From: Flavobacteriia bacterium
Lineage (GTDB): Bacteria; Bacteroidota; Bacteroidia; Flavobacteriales; Schleiferiaceae
Reading direction: 5' to 3'
DNA: 64,000 nt
Assembly: GCA_013373425.1 (NCBI GenBank)
Contig: JABXHW010000033.1
Location: forward strand, 1-64,000
Shown: positions 53,181 through 60,677 of the stretch, in pieces
Layout: every line of letters starts with the position of its first letter
Numbering within the stretch: the first letter of the stretch is position 1
Notes under the pieces: generated by a model
Seen by the model: the letters and a program-made list of their open reading frames with translations, nothing else
What the model was told of the DNA's origin: nothing
Database searches by the model: none
Position numbers and translations under genes: made by a program

Positions 53181-53865
53181 ATTTCTTTGCGTACTCAAAG
53201 GTCGTTTTTAAATCGTATTTACCATTTGGCATGTTCTCCATCATCCAGACGCTCCTATTCCAGTCATTTGGAGTATCCAGGGCTAATTGTATCCCCGCAG
53301 CTTCAGGAAGCTCAGTGTTCTTGATGTACTTGTGATTCTCAGGCTCACTTTCATCGTATAGACATACCATTACGTGCTCATTGCAATAAGCATCAACTTT
53401 AATATGAGGAAGCCTGTCTAAATAGTAAGCATGCCTTACAGCTTCCACACTCATGCCTTTAGGAAATGTTCTACCCAACACATTGCTGATAAAATCAAAC
53501 TTCCCAGAATTACATTCTGAGATGACTGCATTCAATAGATCAGGGTCTAGAAAAAGATTATCTCCGTTGATTCGGATTCCATAATCAACTTGAAGCATAC
53601 GTAGAGCCGCTTCGAAGCGCTCGCCTACTCGGGTTAACGAACCGCGGTAACAACGAATGTCTCTTTCTCGAGCAAAAGTTTCAAGTGCGTCGTCGGAGGC
53701 TTCATCGCTTGTGGCAAGCACAATCTGAGAAGGATCGATAATCGAAGTCAATCGATTGACGATATGTCCGAGAACGGTATCTCCGGCTAACACTTTAAGT
53801 GCCTTGCCTGGCAAACGACTGGATGAATATCTTGCGAGTATTACAACGCCTACTGAACTACTCAC
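53158..53865 (-). CDS. SpsF-type cytidylyltransferase (NulO activation)
   Basis: 235 aa from a GTG at 53865 that overlaps the upstream stop by 8 bp (an ATG at 53907 would make a 50-bp overlap). The nucleotidyltransferase fold shows VVILARYSSSRLPGKALKVL at the N-terminus and GIRINGDNLFLDPDLL (metal-binding Asp). This resembles the SpsF/CMP-sugar synthetase group, e.g. in spore-coat polysaccharide and flagellin NulO pathways. It should activate the NeuB product as a CMP-sugar. It lies directly upstream of neuB in the same operon. Confidence 0.87.
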   Translation of the reverse strand: MSSSVGVVILARYSSSRLPGKALKVLAGDTVLGHIVNRLTSIIDPSQIVLATSDEASDDALETFARERDIRCYRGSLTRVGERFEAALRMLQVDYGIRINGDNLFLDPDLLNAVISECNSGKFDFISNVLGRTFPKGMSVEAVRHAYYLDRLPHIKVDAYCNEHVMVCLYDESEPENHKYIKNTELPEAAGIQLALDTPNDWNRSVWMMENMPNGKYDLKTTFEYAKKYEAIVER

Positions 53866-54403
53866 GCTCGCCAATTTTAACCGCTGGGCTCCCACCCCAA
53901 ATTTCAAATGCTGGGATGTCCTTGTTCACCACAGAATTTGCGGCAACAACCGCTCCTTCTCCTATTGTCACTCCCTTTAGGATAGTCACATTACTTGCTA
54001 TCCAAGCTCCATCGCCAATGCGAATGGGCGCTGTTTCATTGGGCTGACGATTGATGAGCTCCAAACGGTCTGTTTTATGATTGCTATCTACAATGTAAAC
54101 GAAAGGCGCGATGAGGCAATCTGCGCCTATCTCGATACCTGAAGAAGCAAAGATGAAATTGTGGTAGCCAATTGTAGTTCTCGCACCGATGGACACTTTT
54201 GCATTAGCGTTACACGCACAAACTCTTGCGCCTTCCTTCACCACTACCTCCTCGCCTATGCTTATACTCTTTGGAAAGCGCATAAACTCCACGCGCTTAT
54301 CGATCCAAGTATTTGAGCCAAGTGCCCCCAAGCGATTCGATTGACGAAATGCTCTCCAACGGTGAATCCATCGGAATTTTAGATGCTGTCTGAGTTGGCT
54401 CAT
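53858..54403 (-). CDS. Left-handed beta-helix acyltransferase (colanic acid/NeuD-like)
   Basis: 181 aa from the ATG at 54403, which follows a consensus -7 element. The hexapeptide-repeat domain (residues ~45-180) has the characteristic VYIVDSNHKTDRLE loop, RIGDGAWIASNVTILKGVTI and GGSPAVKIGERE. It most resembles WcaF/Maa-type O-acetyltransferases. In the NulO module it could acetylate the sugar or a precursor. First gene of the minus-strand NulO operon; divergent from the unrecognised transferase-like gene with a 78-bp gap. Confidence 0.85.
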   Translation of the reverse strand: MSQLRQHLKFRWIHRWRAFRQSNRLGALGSNTWIDKRVEFMRFPKSISIGEEVVVKEGARVCACNANAKVSIGARTTIGYHNFIFASSGIEIGADCLIAPFVYIVDSNHKTDRLELINRQPNETAPIRIGDGAWIASNVTILKGVTIGEGAVVAANSVVNKDIPAFEIWGGSPAVKIGERE

Positions 54404-54419
54404 GGTCGTTTGATTACAA

Positions 54420-54427
54420 CAAAGGTA
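54420..54427 (-). promoter_or_regulatory. Promoter -7 element TACCTTTG
   Basis: On the minus strand TACCTTTG is an exact match, 16 nt before the ATG of the acyltransferase; no clear -33 at standard spacing. Confidence 0.5.
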
Positions 54428-54481
54428 CAAAGTAACACCGCCCCGAGGAATATCACTAATTTGCGGCCCGAAGAAGCCCAT

Positions 54482-55519
54482 ATGTCTGGAGTATCGATAA
54501 AAGACCGTATTAAACGACTCACTGCAAGTCAGCCTCTACTGGAGCAGATGATGTTTTCATTCTATCGAGCCAAGAATTTGAACTCTGGATTGGCCGAACT
54601 AGAACGACGAGCTGGTCTCTCTATGTACGATGTTGATGGATTGTCGAAAGAGATGCCCTATGTTCCTCTTGAACGGGTAATCGACAACAACATATACGGA
54701 TATGCCAATTATCTCAAGCAGTACGCAGGGATTGAGCGGGATTTAAAGGCATATATGGAACACGGCTTATTCCTCGGTAAGATTGTGCATCTAGATCAGT
54801 TTGCCTGGCATTTTGCTCGAATCATCACAATGAGCCAAGGGCGAGTAGATATTTTGAAGGAGAAAATTCCTCAAAAAGAAGCCATCGCGGTGGGTCCATA
54901 CATTCACTATGCCCCCCCTCTCTACTCCGATGAGGAGATGGCGCGAATGAAGAACGAGCTAGGTAAAACTCTGCTAGTTTACCCTTTTCACAGCATGAAA
55001 AATGTGAAGGTTGGATTTAATGAGCAGGAATTTGTTGAAGAGATTAAAAGGGTAGCGAAAGACTTTGACAATGTACTTATCTCTCTCTATTTCTCTGATG
55101 CACTGGACCCTGAGCGATGCGCTCCCTATGAAGCGGAGGGTTTCAAGCTCATTACTGCAGGGCACCGGTTCGATCAGCATTTTGTCGCTCGACAGCGGGC
55201 ACACATTGAGCTCTCTGATTTCACCATGAGTAATGGAATGGGAACTCAAACAGGCTTTTGTATCTATCTCAACAGGCCGCATTACATATATCGACAGGAT
55301 ATTGAGCAAAAACCAATTAACTCCTCGGAAAGCGCGCGCTTCTATAATAGTTCAGGTGGTGACGAACGTGAGCTTGTCGCCTTTCAACGGGATTACTTTT
55401 CCAGGTTATTCGGAGAATTCCGTTCGGATATCTCGGAAGACCAACTAGATGCTACTTCCAAGTTTTGGGGTTTTGATCAAGTGAAAACCAAGGAAGAATT
55501 GCTATCTATTTTCGGCTAG
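54482..55519 (+). CDS. Unrecognised predicted transferase in the polysaccharide locus
   Basis: 345 aa from the ATG at 54482, soluble, no signal peptide. I do not recognise a named family. The GT-B-like hallmarks are AIAVGPYIHYAPPLYSDEEM, TLLVYPFHSMKNVKVGF and ELSDFTMSNGMGTQTGFCIY, which resembles the donor-site region of glycosyltransferases that use CMP-activated sugars or of capsule (Kps-like) transferases. It is the only plus-strand gene between the NulO operon and Wzx and is divergent from the NulO operon, so a NulO transferase is a reasonable guess. The 3' end overlaps the Wzx gene by 18 bp. Confidence 0.6.
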   Translation: MSGVSIKDRIKRLTASQPLLEQMMFSFYRAKNLNSGLAELERRAGLSMYDVDGLSKEMPYVPLERVIDNNIYGYANYLKQYAGIERDLKAYMEHGLFLGKIVHLDQFAWHFARIITMSQGRVDILKEKIPQKEAIAVGPYIHYAPPLYSDEEMARMKNELGKTLLVYPFHSMKNVKVGFNEQEFVEEIKRVAKDFDNVLISLYFSDALDPERCAPYEAEGFKLITAGHRFDQHFVARQRAHIELSDFTMSNGMGTQTGFCIYLNRPHYIYRQDIEQKPINSSESARFYNSSGGDERELVAFQRDYFSRLFGEFRSDISEDQLDATSKFWGFDQVKTKEELLSIFG

Positions 55520-56758
55520 TTTCCTTGATAGCGCCTTCCTGAAGAAGAGAATGGCTGAAATTGCAAGCAGTGCCTCCACAGCGAGTTTTGCCCATGCTGC
55601 ACCGAGAATTCCATGAAACTCAATCAGCGTATAGTTCAAGGCAATAGATGCGATGCCAGCCAAAAGAACTACGTATAGGTTCTGCACATCTGCCTTGATA
55701 ATCATCAAACCTTGTTTCATTGCGAAATGACTCAATGTTGTTAGCATGAGTACAGGCGACATCCACTGAAGAATAGGAGCGACGGAGAGATAATCTTCTC
55801 CAAAGAGCAATTCAACGAAAAACGACGGGAACAAGAAAATAACTAGTCCCGCGAGCGCCGTTAATCCGAGCATACCCCATTGGAATTTTGCTCGCTCTGA
55901 TACATATTGATTCAGATCTGACCCAGCTGTTCTAGCTAGATGCGGGTATAGCGCGCCGCCCACTGGAGTGAAGAGAAAGCTTTGTCCAACCACGATTAGC
56001 TTCATCGCCGCTGCAAATAACCCTAGCTCAACATCGGATAATAGAAAGCCTAGAAACAATATGGTGCCGAATGTGTAGACCCTCGTCATGAAATGAGAAG
56101 CGAAGATGTAAAACCCGCTTTTAAGATAGCCTAATACCAACTTCAGAGGCTGCAACGAGAACTTTAGACTTGGATAGATACGATGAGCGTAAATGATTGT
56201 GGCAATACCGGCAAGTAGCTGAGCTCCGGCGTTGATTCCTAGCACGTAATAGTATTGGTCTGGCCTTCTGAGAAGAATAAAAATCAGTGCTGCGCCTAGA
56301 ACTTTAATTCCCAGGTTCACCATGGCTATCACTCCGAGTTTCTCTCTCCCCTGGAAGAGAAAGTCTGGATACATGGCCCATCCAATCACAATGGGAAAAG
56401 CATAGAGCATTGCGGTCAATTGATCTCCGAAGGTGGGTATTGCGAAAATCAATAGTATGAATAGCAAAGCGGAGACTACAAGCAGTAGAATTTTGGCCTG
56501 CATTACGGAGGAGTACACCGATGAAATGCGCTTGAAATTATCTCCTAGCTCCGCTATACGTCGCGTTGCGGTGAACGTAAAACCATACATCACAATCGCT
56601 GAAAAATAGAGCATGGTTACGGTGGCAAACTCGATGCTACCGTAGTTCTCTGGCCCGACTACTCTTGTAATGTAAGGCAGTGTAACAAGAGGCAATACAT
56701 AGTTAGCCGCTTGTGAAAGTCCGAGGTAACCAATGTTTTTTGATACGCGGTTGTTCAT
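55502..56758 (-). CDS. Wzx-type polysaccharide flippase
   Basis: 418 aa from the ATG at 56758 (start by homology; the upstream in-frame extension looks non-coding). About 12-14 hydrophobic helices of the MOP/Wzx superfamily, with NIGYLGLSQAANYVLPLVTL and ITRVVGPENYGSIEFATVTM near the N-terminus, the usual polysaccharide-synthesis signature. It flips the lipid-linked repeat unit across the inner membrane, with the Wzy-like protein at 47806 as partner. The -7-like element TACCTTCG ends 5 nt before the ATG. Confidence 0.92.
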   Translation of the reverse strand: MNNRVSKNIGYLGLSQAANYVLPLVTLPYITRVVGPENYGSIEFATVTMLYFSAIVMYGFTFTATRRIAELGDNFKRISSVYSSVMQAKILLLVVSALLFILLIFAIPTFGDQLTAMLYAFPIVIGWAMYPDFLFQGREKLGVIAMVNLGIKVLGAALIFILLRRPDQYYYVLGINAGAQLLAGIATIIYAHRIYPSLKFSLQPLKLVLGYLKSGFYIFASHFMTRVYTFGTILFLGFLLSDVELGLFAAAMKLIVVGQSFLFTPVGGALYPHLARTAGSDLNQYVSERAKFQWGMLGLTALAGLVIFLFPSFFVELLFGEDYLSVAPILQWMSPVLMLTTLSHFAMKQGLMIIKADVQNLYVVLLAGIASIALNYTLIEFHGILGAAWAKLAVEALLAISAILFFRKALSRKLAENR

Positions 56759-56763
56759 TGGCT

Positions 56764-56771
56764 CGAAGGTA
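56764..56771 (-). promoter_or_regulatory. Near-consensus -7 element TACCTTCG
   Basis: One mismatch to TAnnTTTG on the minus strand, ending 5 nt before the Wzx ATG; another leaderless-type candidate. Confidence 0.35.
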
Positions 56772-56868
56772 AGGATTCGTGGGGTGGGATCTCCAGGCCT
56801 AAGCAATCATGTTTACAGTAAGACAGCCTTCCGAACGAAATCTGACATTTGCACAAAATTCCACCGAG

Positions 56869-56888
56869 CATCGGGTGGTAACCCGATG
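56869..56888 (+). repeat. REP-type hairpin 1
   Basis: CATCGGGTGGTAACCCGATG: perfect 8-bp arms around a GGTA loop, preceded by CGAG. Same core as hairpin 3. Confidence 0.85.
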
Positions 56889-56933
56889 TCGTGATTAAAT
56901 GGGATCTTCAGGATTACCGTCTTTTTTTCATTT

Positions 56934-56953
56934 CATCCCGTTACCACGGGATG
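56934..56953 (-). repeat. REP-type hairpin 2, inverse orientation
   Basis: On the minus strand: CATCCCGTGGTAACGGGATG, perfect 8-bp arms around the same GGTA loop, preceded by CTGG. The stem differs from hairpins 1 and 3 at paired positions with compensating changes. Confidence 0.82.
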
Positions 56954-57093
56954 CCAGAGATAATGTGATGCATTGAATCGAAAATTAGCGAAGCACAGCA
57001 TGTTCCAAGCCGTAATTAAACGTTTATCCACGAGTCATTCAAACAAGAACACTTTGTTTTGATTGTGGGCTAATAACAGGACATTCCATCTAG

Positions 57094-57113
57094 CATCGGG
57101 TGGGAACCCGATG
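57094..57113 (+). repeat. REP-type hairpin 3, at the RAYT start
   Basis: CATCGGGTGGGAACCCGATG: perfect 8-bp arms around GGGA, preceded by CTAG. The final ATG of the hairpin (57111) is itself an in-frame start for the transposase. Confidence 0.85.
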
Positions 57114-57140
57114 ATTCATAAGGAACATAAGAACAAAGCA

Positions 57141-57551
57141 ATGGGGGCATCATACGTAAGCGGATACATTCATTTAGTTTGGGGGACAAAGTTTCGCATG
57201 CCATACTTGAGTGTTAGGGAGGATCGGAAACGAGTGGCTCATGAGATTCGCCAGATTGCCAACGAAGAAGGTGCCCTAGTCATAGCTGTTTACGTCATGA
57301 TAGATCACACACATCTACTGGTAAAGCTACCAAATAGTATCGCCCCAAGCGTATTCATGGGTGCCGTGAAACGAAGGAGTGCATTTTGTATGAATCAAAA
57401 TGAGCAAGTGGTCAGGTGGCAACGTGGTTTTGGAGCTTTCCATTTGAGCGAAGCGCAGGGTATTGCGACTCGTAAATACATTGTGAACCAAGAAGAGCAT
57501 CACAAGTTGAAGCAATACGAGGATTTCCTCGATGAATCAACCGAGTTTTGA
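57141..57551 (+). CDS. REP-associated tyrosine transposase (RAYT), IS200-like
   Basis: 136 aa from the ATG at 57141; an in-frame ATG at 57111 would add 10 residues and sits inside REP hairpin 3. Y1 HUH-type transposase of the TnpA_REP/IS200 group: N-terminal YIHLVWGTKFRMPYL, HUH motif in MIDHTHLLVKLP (a Thr at the U position), and the catalytic tyrosine in YIVNQEEHHKLKQYEDFL. Full length for the family. RAYTs are domesticated transposases that move or maintain REP palindromes; no IS ends or partner TnpB are visible. REP hairpins lie upstream but none was seen downstream. Confidence 0.9.
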   Translation: MGASYVSGYIHLVWGTKFRMPYLSVREDRKRVAHEIRQIANEEGALVIAVYVMIDHTHLLVKLPNSIAPSVFMGAVKRRSAFCMNQNEQVVRWQRGFGAFHLSEAQGIATRKYIVNQEEHHKLKQYEDFLDESTEF

Positions 57552-57559
57552 AACACGTC

Positions 57560-58387
57560 CTACGACGTCGCTCGAATACCCCGATAGAATATCTTTACCA
57601 ACCACACCGGTGAAAGGCGAACAATGGCCTTAATCACGAAATGAACTGCATAGTGATGTGGCTTCAACAGACCGAGTTTGTATAAGTCGTTGATCTCCCG
57701 AAGTTCATTGCGGAAATACTTCATTCCACGCCTTCTTTTGGAAAAGAAGGCCTCTCCTGTTCTAGCTTTTACGGTAGACTCTTGAAGATTGGCGGTCTTA
57801 TGGCCATTCATAATAAACCGCGCCCACAATTCGTAGTCATCTCCCACCGCACCATAGTCTTTATATGCGCCGAGCTCAACCAAAATTGATTTGCGGTACA
57901 TGACCGTCATATGATTAAACGGGCAGCGCCAGCGGGCGTATTTCATGATTTCGGCATCGGTTTCAGGAAGTCGACGAACCGCCATGAGTTCAGACATGCT
58001 TTCATCGTATTCTTCAATCCACGATCCGATAATCACTAAGTCTGAATCGGATTCAATGAGTTGAATTTGCTTCTCAAAGCGAGTCGGCTCACAAATATCA
58101 TCGGCATCCATACGGGCCAGCCACTCATGGGAAGCAGCATGAATTCCTGCATTCAAAGCGCCAGAGAGTCCTCTATTCTCTTCTAATACAATATGATTGA
58201 TTTGAGAAGCTTTGGCCTTCCAACCGCTGACCACTTTAAGATGCGCTTCAGAAACAGGTCCGTCCTGAATGAGCACCACCTCATCCGGTATGAGTGTCTG
58301 TTCAATTACACTTCGAATGGCTTCCGAAAGGTGTTCGGGTTGATCCCCTTTGTAAAAGGGCATGATGACCGAAAAAGGCGTCGACAT
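57560..58387 (-). CDS. Family 2 glycosyltransferase
   Basis: 275-aa inverting GT-A transferase: FSVIMPFYKGDQPEHLSEAI at the N-terminus, DEVVLIQDGPVSE (nucleotide-binding region), ARMDADDICEPTRFEKQI (DxD motif) and GDDYELWARFIMNG (catalytic ED-type region). It belongs to the amylovoran/WcaA-like group. Length is typical. It should add one sugar of the repeat unit. A -7 element (58411-58418) lies 23 nt upstream. Confidence 0.94.
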   Translation of the reverse strand: MSTPFSVIMPFYKGDQPEHLSEAIRSVIEQTLIPDEVVLIQDGPVSEAHLKVVSGWKAKASQINHIVLEENRGLSGALNAGIHAASHEWLARMDADDICEPTRFEKQIQLIESDSDLVIIGSWIEEYDESMSELMAVRRLPETDAEIMKYARWRCPFNHMTVMYRKSILVELGAYKDYGAVGDDYELWARFIMNGHKTANLQESTVKARTGEAFFSKRRRGMKYFRNELREINDLYKLGLLKPHHYAVHFVIKAIVRLSPVWLVKIFYRGIRATS

Positions 58388-58410
58388 TTAAACTCGTAGT
58401 TATGAGTCGG

Positions 58411-58418
58411 CAAATGTA
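58411..58418 (-). promoter_or_regulatory. Promoter -7 element TACATTTG
   Basis: On the minus strand TACATTTG matches TAnnTTTG, 23 nt before the GT2 ATG; the -33 element is unclear. Confidence 0.45.
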
Positions 58419-58452
58419 AGAGAAACTTCTTGAGGACGGTTAGTAGGCCGGC

Positions 58453-60375
58453 TTAAGCCTTCTTGTCCAGTGCCTCGTAGATGGAGTTGTTCGACAAGAA
58501 TTCTGGTACCATGTCCTTCATCGCACGTACCAGCTCCATAGAATCTGCATCTACCAGTGCCTCAGAAAGGTTATCGAGTTGAGAGAGAACGGTCTCATAG
58601 CTATGCTTACGAACACGTGCCTTTAGGATTTTTCCGTGATGCGTAGGAAGCGTGTTCTCACTTGTAGCAAGTAATTCTTCATAAAGCTTCTCCCCTGGAC
58701 GTAGACCTGTTTCAATGATTTCGATGTCCCTACCGAGGCGAAGCCCTGAGAGTGCAACCATCTTTTTAGCCAAGTCATAAATCTTCACACTTTCCCCCAT
58801 ATCAAATACGAAGATTTCCCCTCCTTCTCCCATTGCGCCGGCTTCTAGCACGAGGTTACAAGCCTCTGGGATCGTCATAAAGAAACGGGTGATATCCTTA
58901 TGTGTAACGGTGATAGGGCCACCTTGCTCAATCTGTTTCCTGAAGATTGGAATCACAGATCCATTAGAACCAAGTACATTGCCAAAGCGGGTGGTGATGA
59001 ACTGAGTAGAACAGTTTCCGCTTGCAAAGAGTGCCTGAGTGTAGATCTCAGCAATTCGCTTACTAGAACCCATTACATTGGTTGGGTTCACGGCCTTATC
59101 GGTACTCACCATTACGAACTTCGAAACTCCGAATTCGCAGGATAAATCCGCCATGATTTTGGTACCGAAGACGTTTACCATAAGTGCCTCATACGGATTA
59201 TCCTCCATCAATGGAACGTGCTTGTAGGCTGCTGCATGGAAGACAACGTCTGGCTTGTAAGTTTTAAAGAGGAGTTCCATTCTCATGAAATCCTTGACAT
59301 TCCCAACTAGGAATGAGCATTTATCAAAGCTCTCTGAATGATGCGACTTAATCTCAAATTCCAAGTCGTAAAGCGGACTTTCAGCTTGGTCTAGGTAGAT
59401 GACCTGCTTTGGCTGATAGTGTAAGATTTGTCGAGCTATTTCAGATCCAATAGACCCCGCAGCACCAGTAACCAGCACTACTCTATCCTTAATCTCTCTT
59501 TCGATGTTTGAATTGTCGAGATGAATCTGCTCACGCTCTAGTAGGTCTTCAATTCGAACCTGACGAAGCTGACGGGCAGAGAGCTCACCGTTGATCCACT
59601 TTTCGGCAGGAGGAACAATTTTCACTTGAAGGCCGAGTCGAACCGCTTTATCACTGATCTCTCTCATCTTAAGCTTAGAAAGCCCTTGAATAGAAATAAC
59701 TATTTCACTGATGTCGCGCTGCTCGATATACTTCGGTTTCAGCGCCTTATCTGGATGAATCACTTGAATTCCTTCCAGCGACTTCTTGATTTTACTTGGA
59801 TTCTCATCCATGAACGCCACGATGTTCACATTGGATACGGGGTCAGAAAGAAGCGCATTTCTAGTAATCATACCCGAAGCACCAGCACCGAAAATCAAAA
59901 TGTTTCGATTGGTCATTCGGGCGCGCTTGATCGCAGTGAGGTAGATGCCTTTAATCAAGAATCGGCTACCAATGAGGAAGAATAGGACAAGCAAGAAGTG
60001 AATAATAACAACACTCTTACTGAAGTTGAATACCGATGTATTTCCGTCGTGGAAATAGGAGAAGTACATGGTAATGATGAGGATACCACTACTTGCAATC
60101 ATGGCACCTTCTAGAAGACGAATGGCATCATTTACACCTGTATGGCGAATGATTCCAGCATAACTTTGAGTGAGTAGAAAGCCAATGATGTACGCCATGC
60201 ACGCGACTACCGTCTGGCTCGCAACATCGTGTTCCGCTAATAAGGCAAGGTTGAAATTGTAAAACAACAGCGAGGCCACGAAGTAGGCCGCCGCCACCAT
60301 GAACATGTCAAACCCTAAGACGACCCATCTCGATAGGAAACGGTCGCCATACGTGCTGAGTAGTCTTCTGAGCAT
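58453..60375 (-). CDS. WbpM/CapD/FlaA1-type nucleotide-sugar 4,6-dehydratase, membrane form
   Basis: 640 aa from the ATG at 60375; an in-frame start at 60480 (675 aa) cannot be excluded, but homologues begin near MLRRLLSTYGDRFLSRW. Four hydrophobic helices (~residues 15-130), a Rossmann-type CoA-binding-like domain (~145-275) and an SDR dehydratase domain from ~290 (VVLVTGAAGSIGSEIARQIL, VVFHAAAYKHVPLMEDNP, SKFVMVSTDKAVNPTNVMGS). The MxxxK form of the catalytic pair (VMGSSKR) matches WbpM, where Met replaces Tyr. It converts UDP-GlcNAc to a 4-keto-6-deoxy sugar, such as a QuiNAc precursor. Confidence 0.94.
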   Translation of the reverse strand: MLRRLLSTYGDRFLSRWVVLGFDMFMVAAAYFVASLLFYNFNLALLAEHDVASQTVVACMAYIIGFLLTQSYAGIIRHTGVNDAIRLLEGAMIASSGILIITMYFSYFHDGNTSVFNFSKSVVIIHFLLVLFFLIGSRFLIKGIYLTAIKRARMTNRNILIFGAGASGMITRNALLSDPVSNVNIVAFMDENPSKIKKSLEGIQVIHPDKALKPKYIEQRDISEIVISIQGLSKLKMREISDKAVRLGLQVKIVPPAEKWINGELSARQLRQVRIEDLLEREQIHLDNSNIEREIKDRVVLVTGAAGSIGSEIARQILHYQPKQVIYLDQAESPLYDLEFEIKSHHSESFDKCSFLVGNVKDFMRMELLFKTYKPDVVFHAAAYKHVPLMEDNPYEALMVNVFGTKIMADLSCEFGVSKFVMVSTDKAVNPTNVMGSSKRIAEIYTQALFASGNCSTQFITTRFGNVLGSNGSVIPIFRKQIEQGGPITVTHKDITRFFMTIPEACNLVLEAGAMGEGGEIFVFDMGESVKIYDLAKKMVALSGLRLGRDIEIIETGLRPGEKLYEELLATSENTLPTHHGKILKARVRKHSYETVLSQLDNLSEALVDADSMELVRAMKDMVPEFLSNNSIYEALDKKA

Positions 60376-60677
60376 ATTGGCTAATTGGTCCTTCCAAAAG
60401 TAAGCAAATTTGACAATCATCTTGTCTGACTTACGAAAAGAGAGGACATAACGGTTTCCCTTCTGCTTGAAAAAGCGCATCCGATTGAAAAGAAAGCACT
60501 AATTGATTCTGAGCCTGGGAGGTGTAATATCCTTTGTTTCTATGGTGATCTGGGAAATCGATTTGTAAGCAGTTGTTTGCTTGGCTCTGGAAAAAGTCAA
60601 TAGGCTTGCTCGGGCTAATCTTTACAGCAATATCCTTCCGATAGCCTAAATTCGAACCTTGTAATGTCTAGATCATA

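Larger units (their letters stand above)
56759..57140. other. Intergenic region with REP-type hairpins
   Basis: About 380 bp between the Wzx start and the RAYT start. It holds three 20-bp hairpins (separate entries) and otherwise only AT-rich sequence without convincing ORFs. A DnaA-box-like TTATCCACG at 57025 is isolated and not taken as functional. Confidence 0.75.

Noticed and set aside
57022-57032. DnaA-box-like TTATCCACG, and TTATCAACA upstream of HU
   Set aside because: Single near-matches, not clustered, no dnaA or origin features nearby.
56759-57551. Complete IS200/IS605 insertion element
   Set aside because: No TnpB, no target site duplication or defined ends visible; the REP hairpins and RAYT signature fit better.
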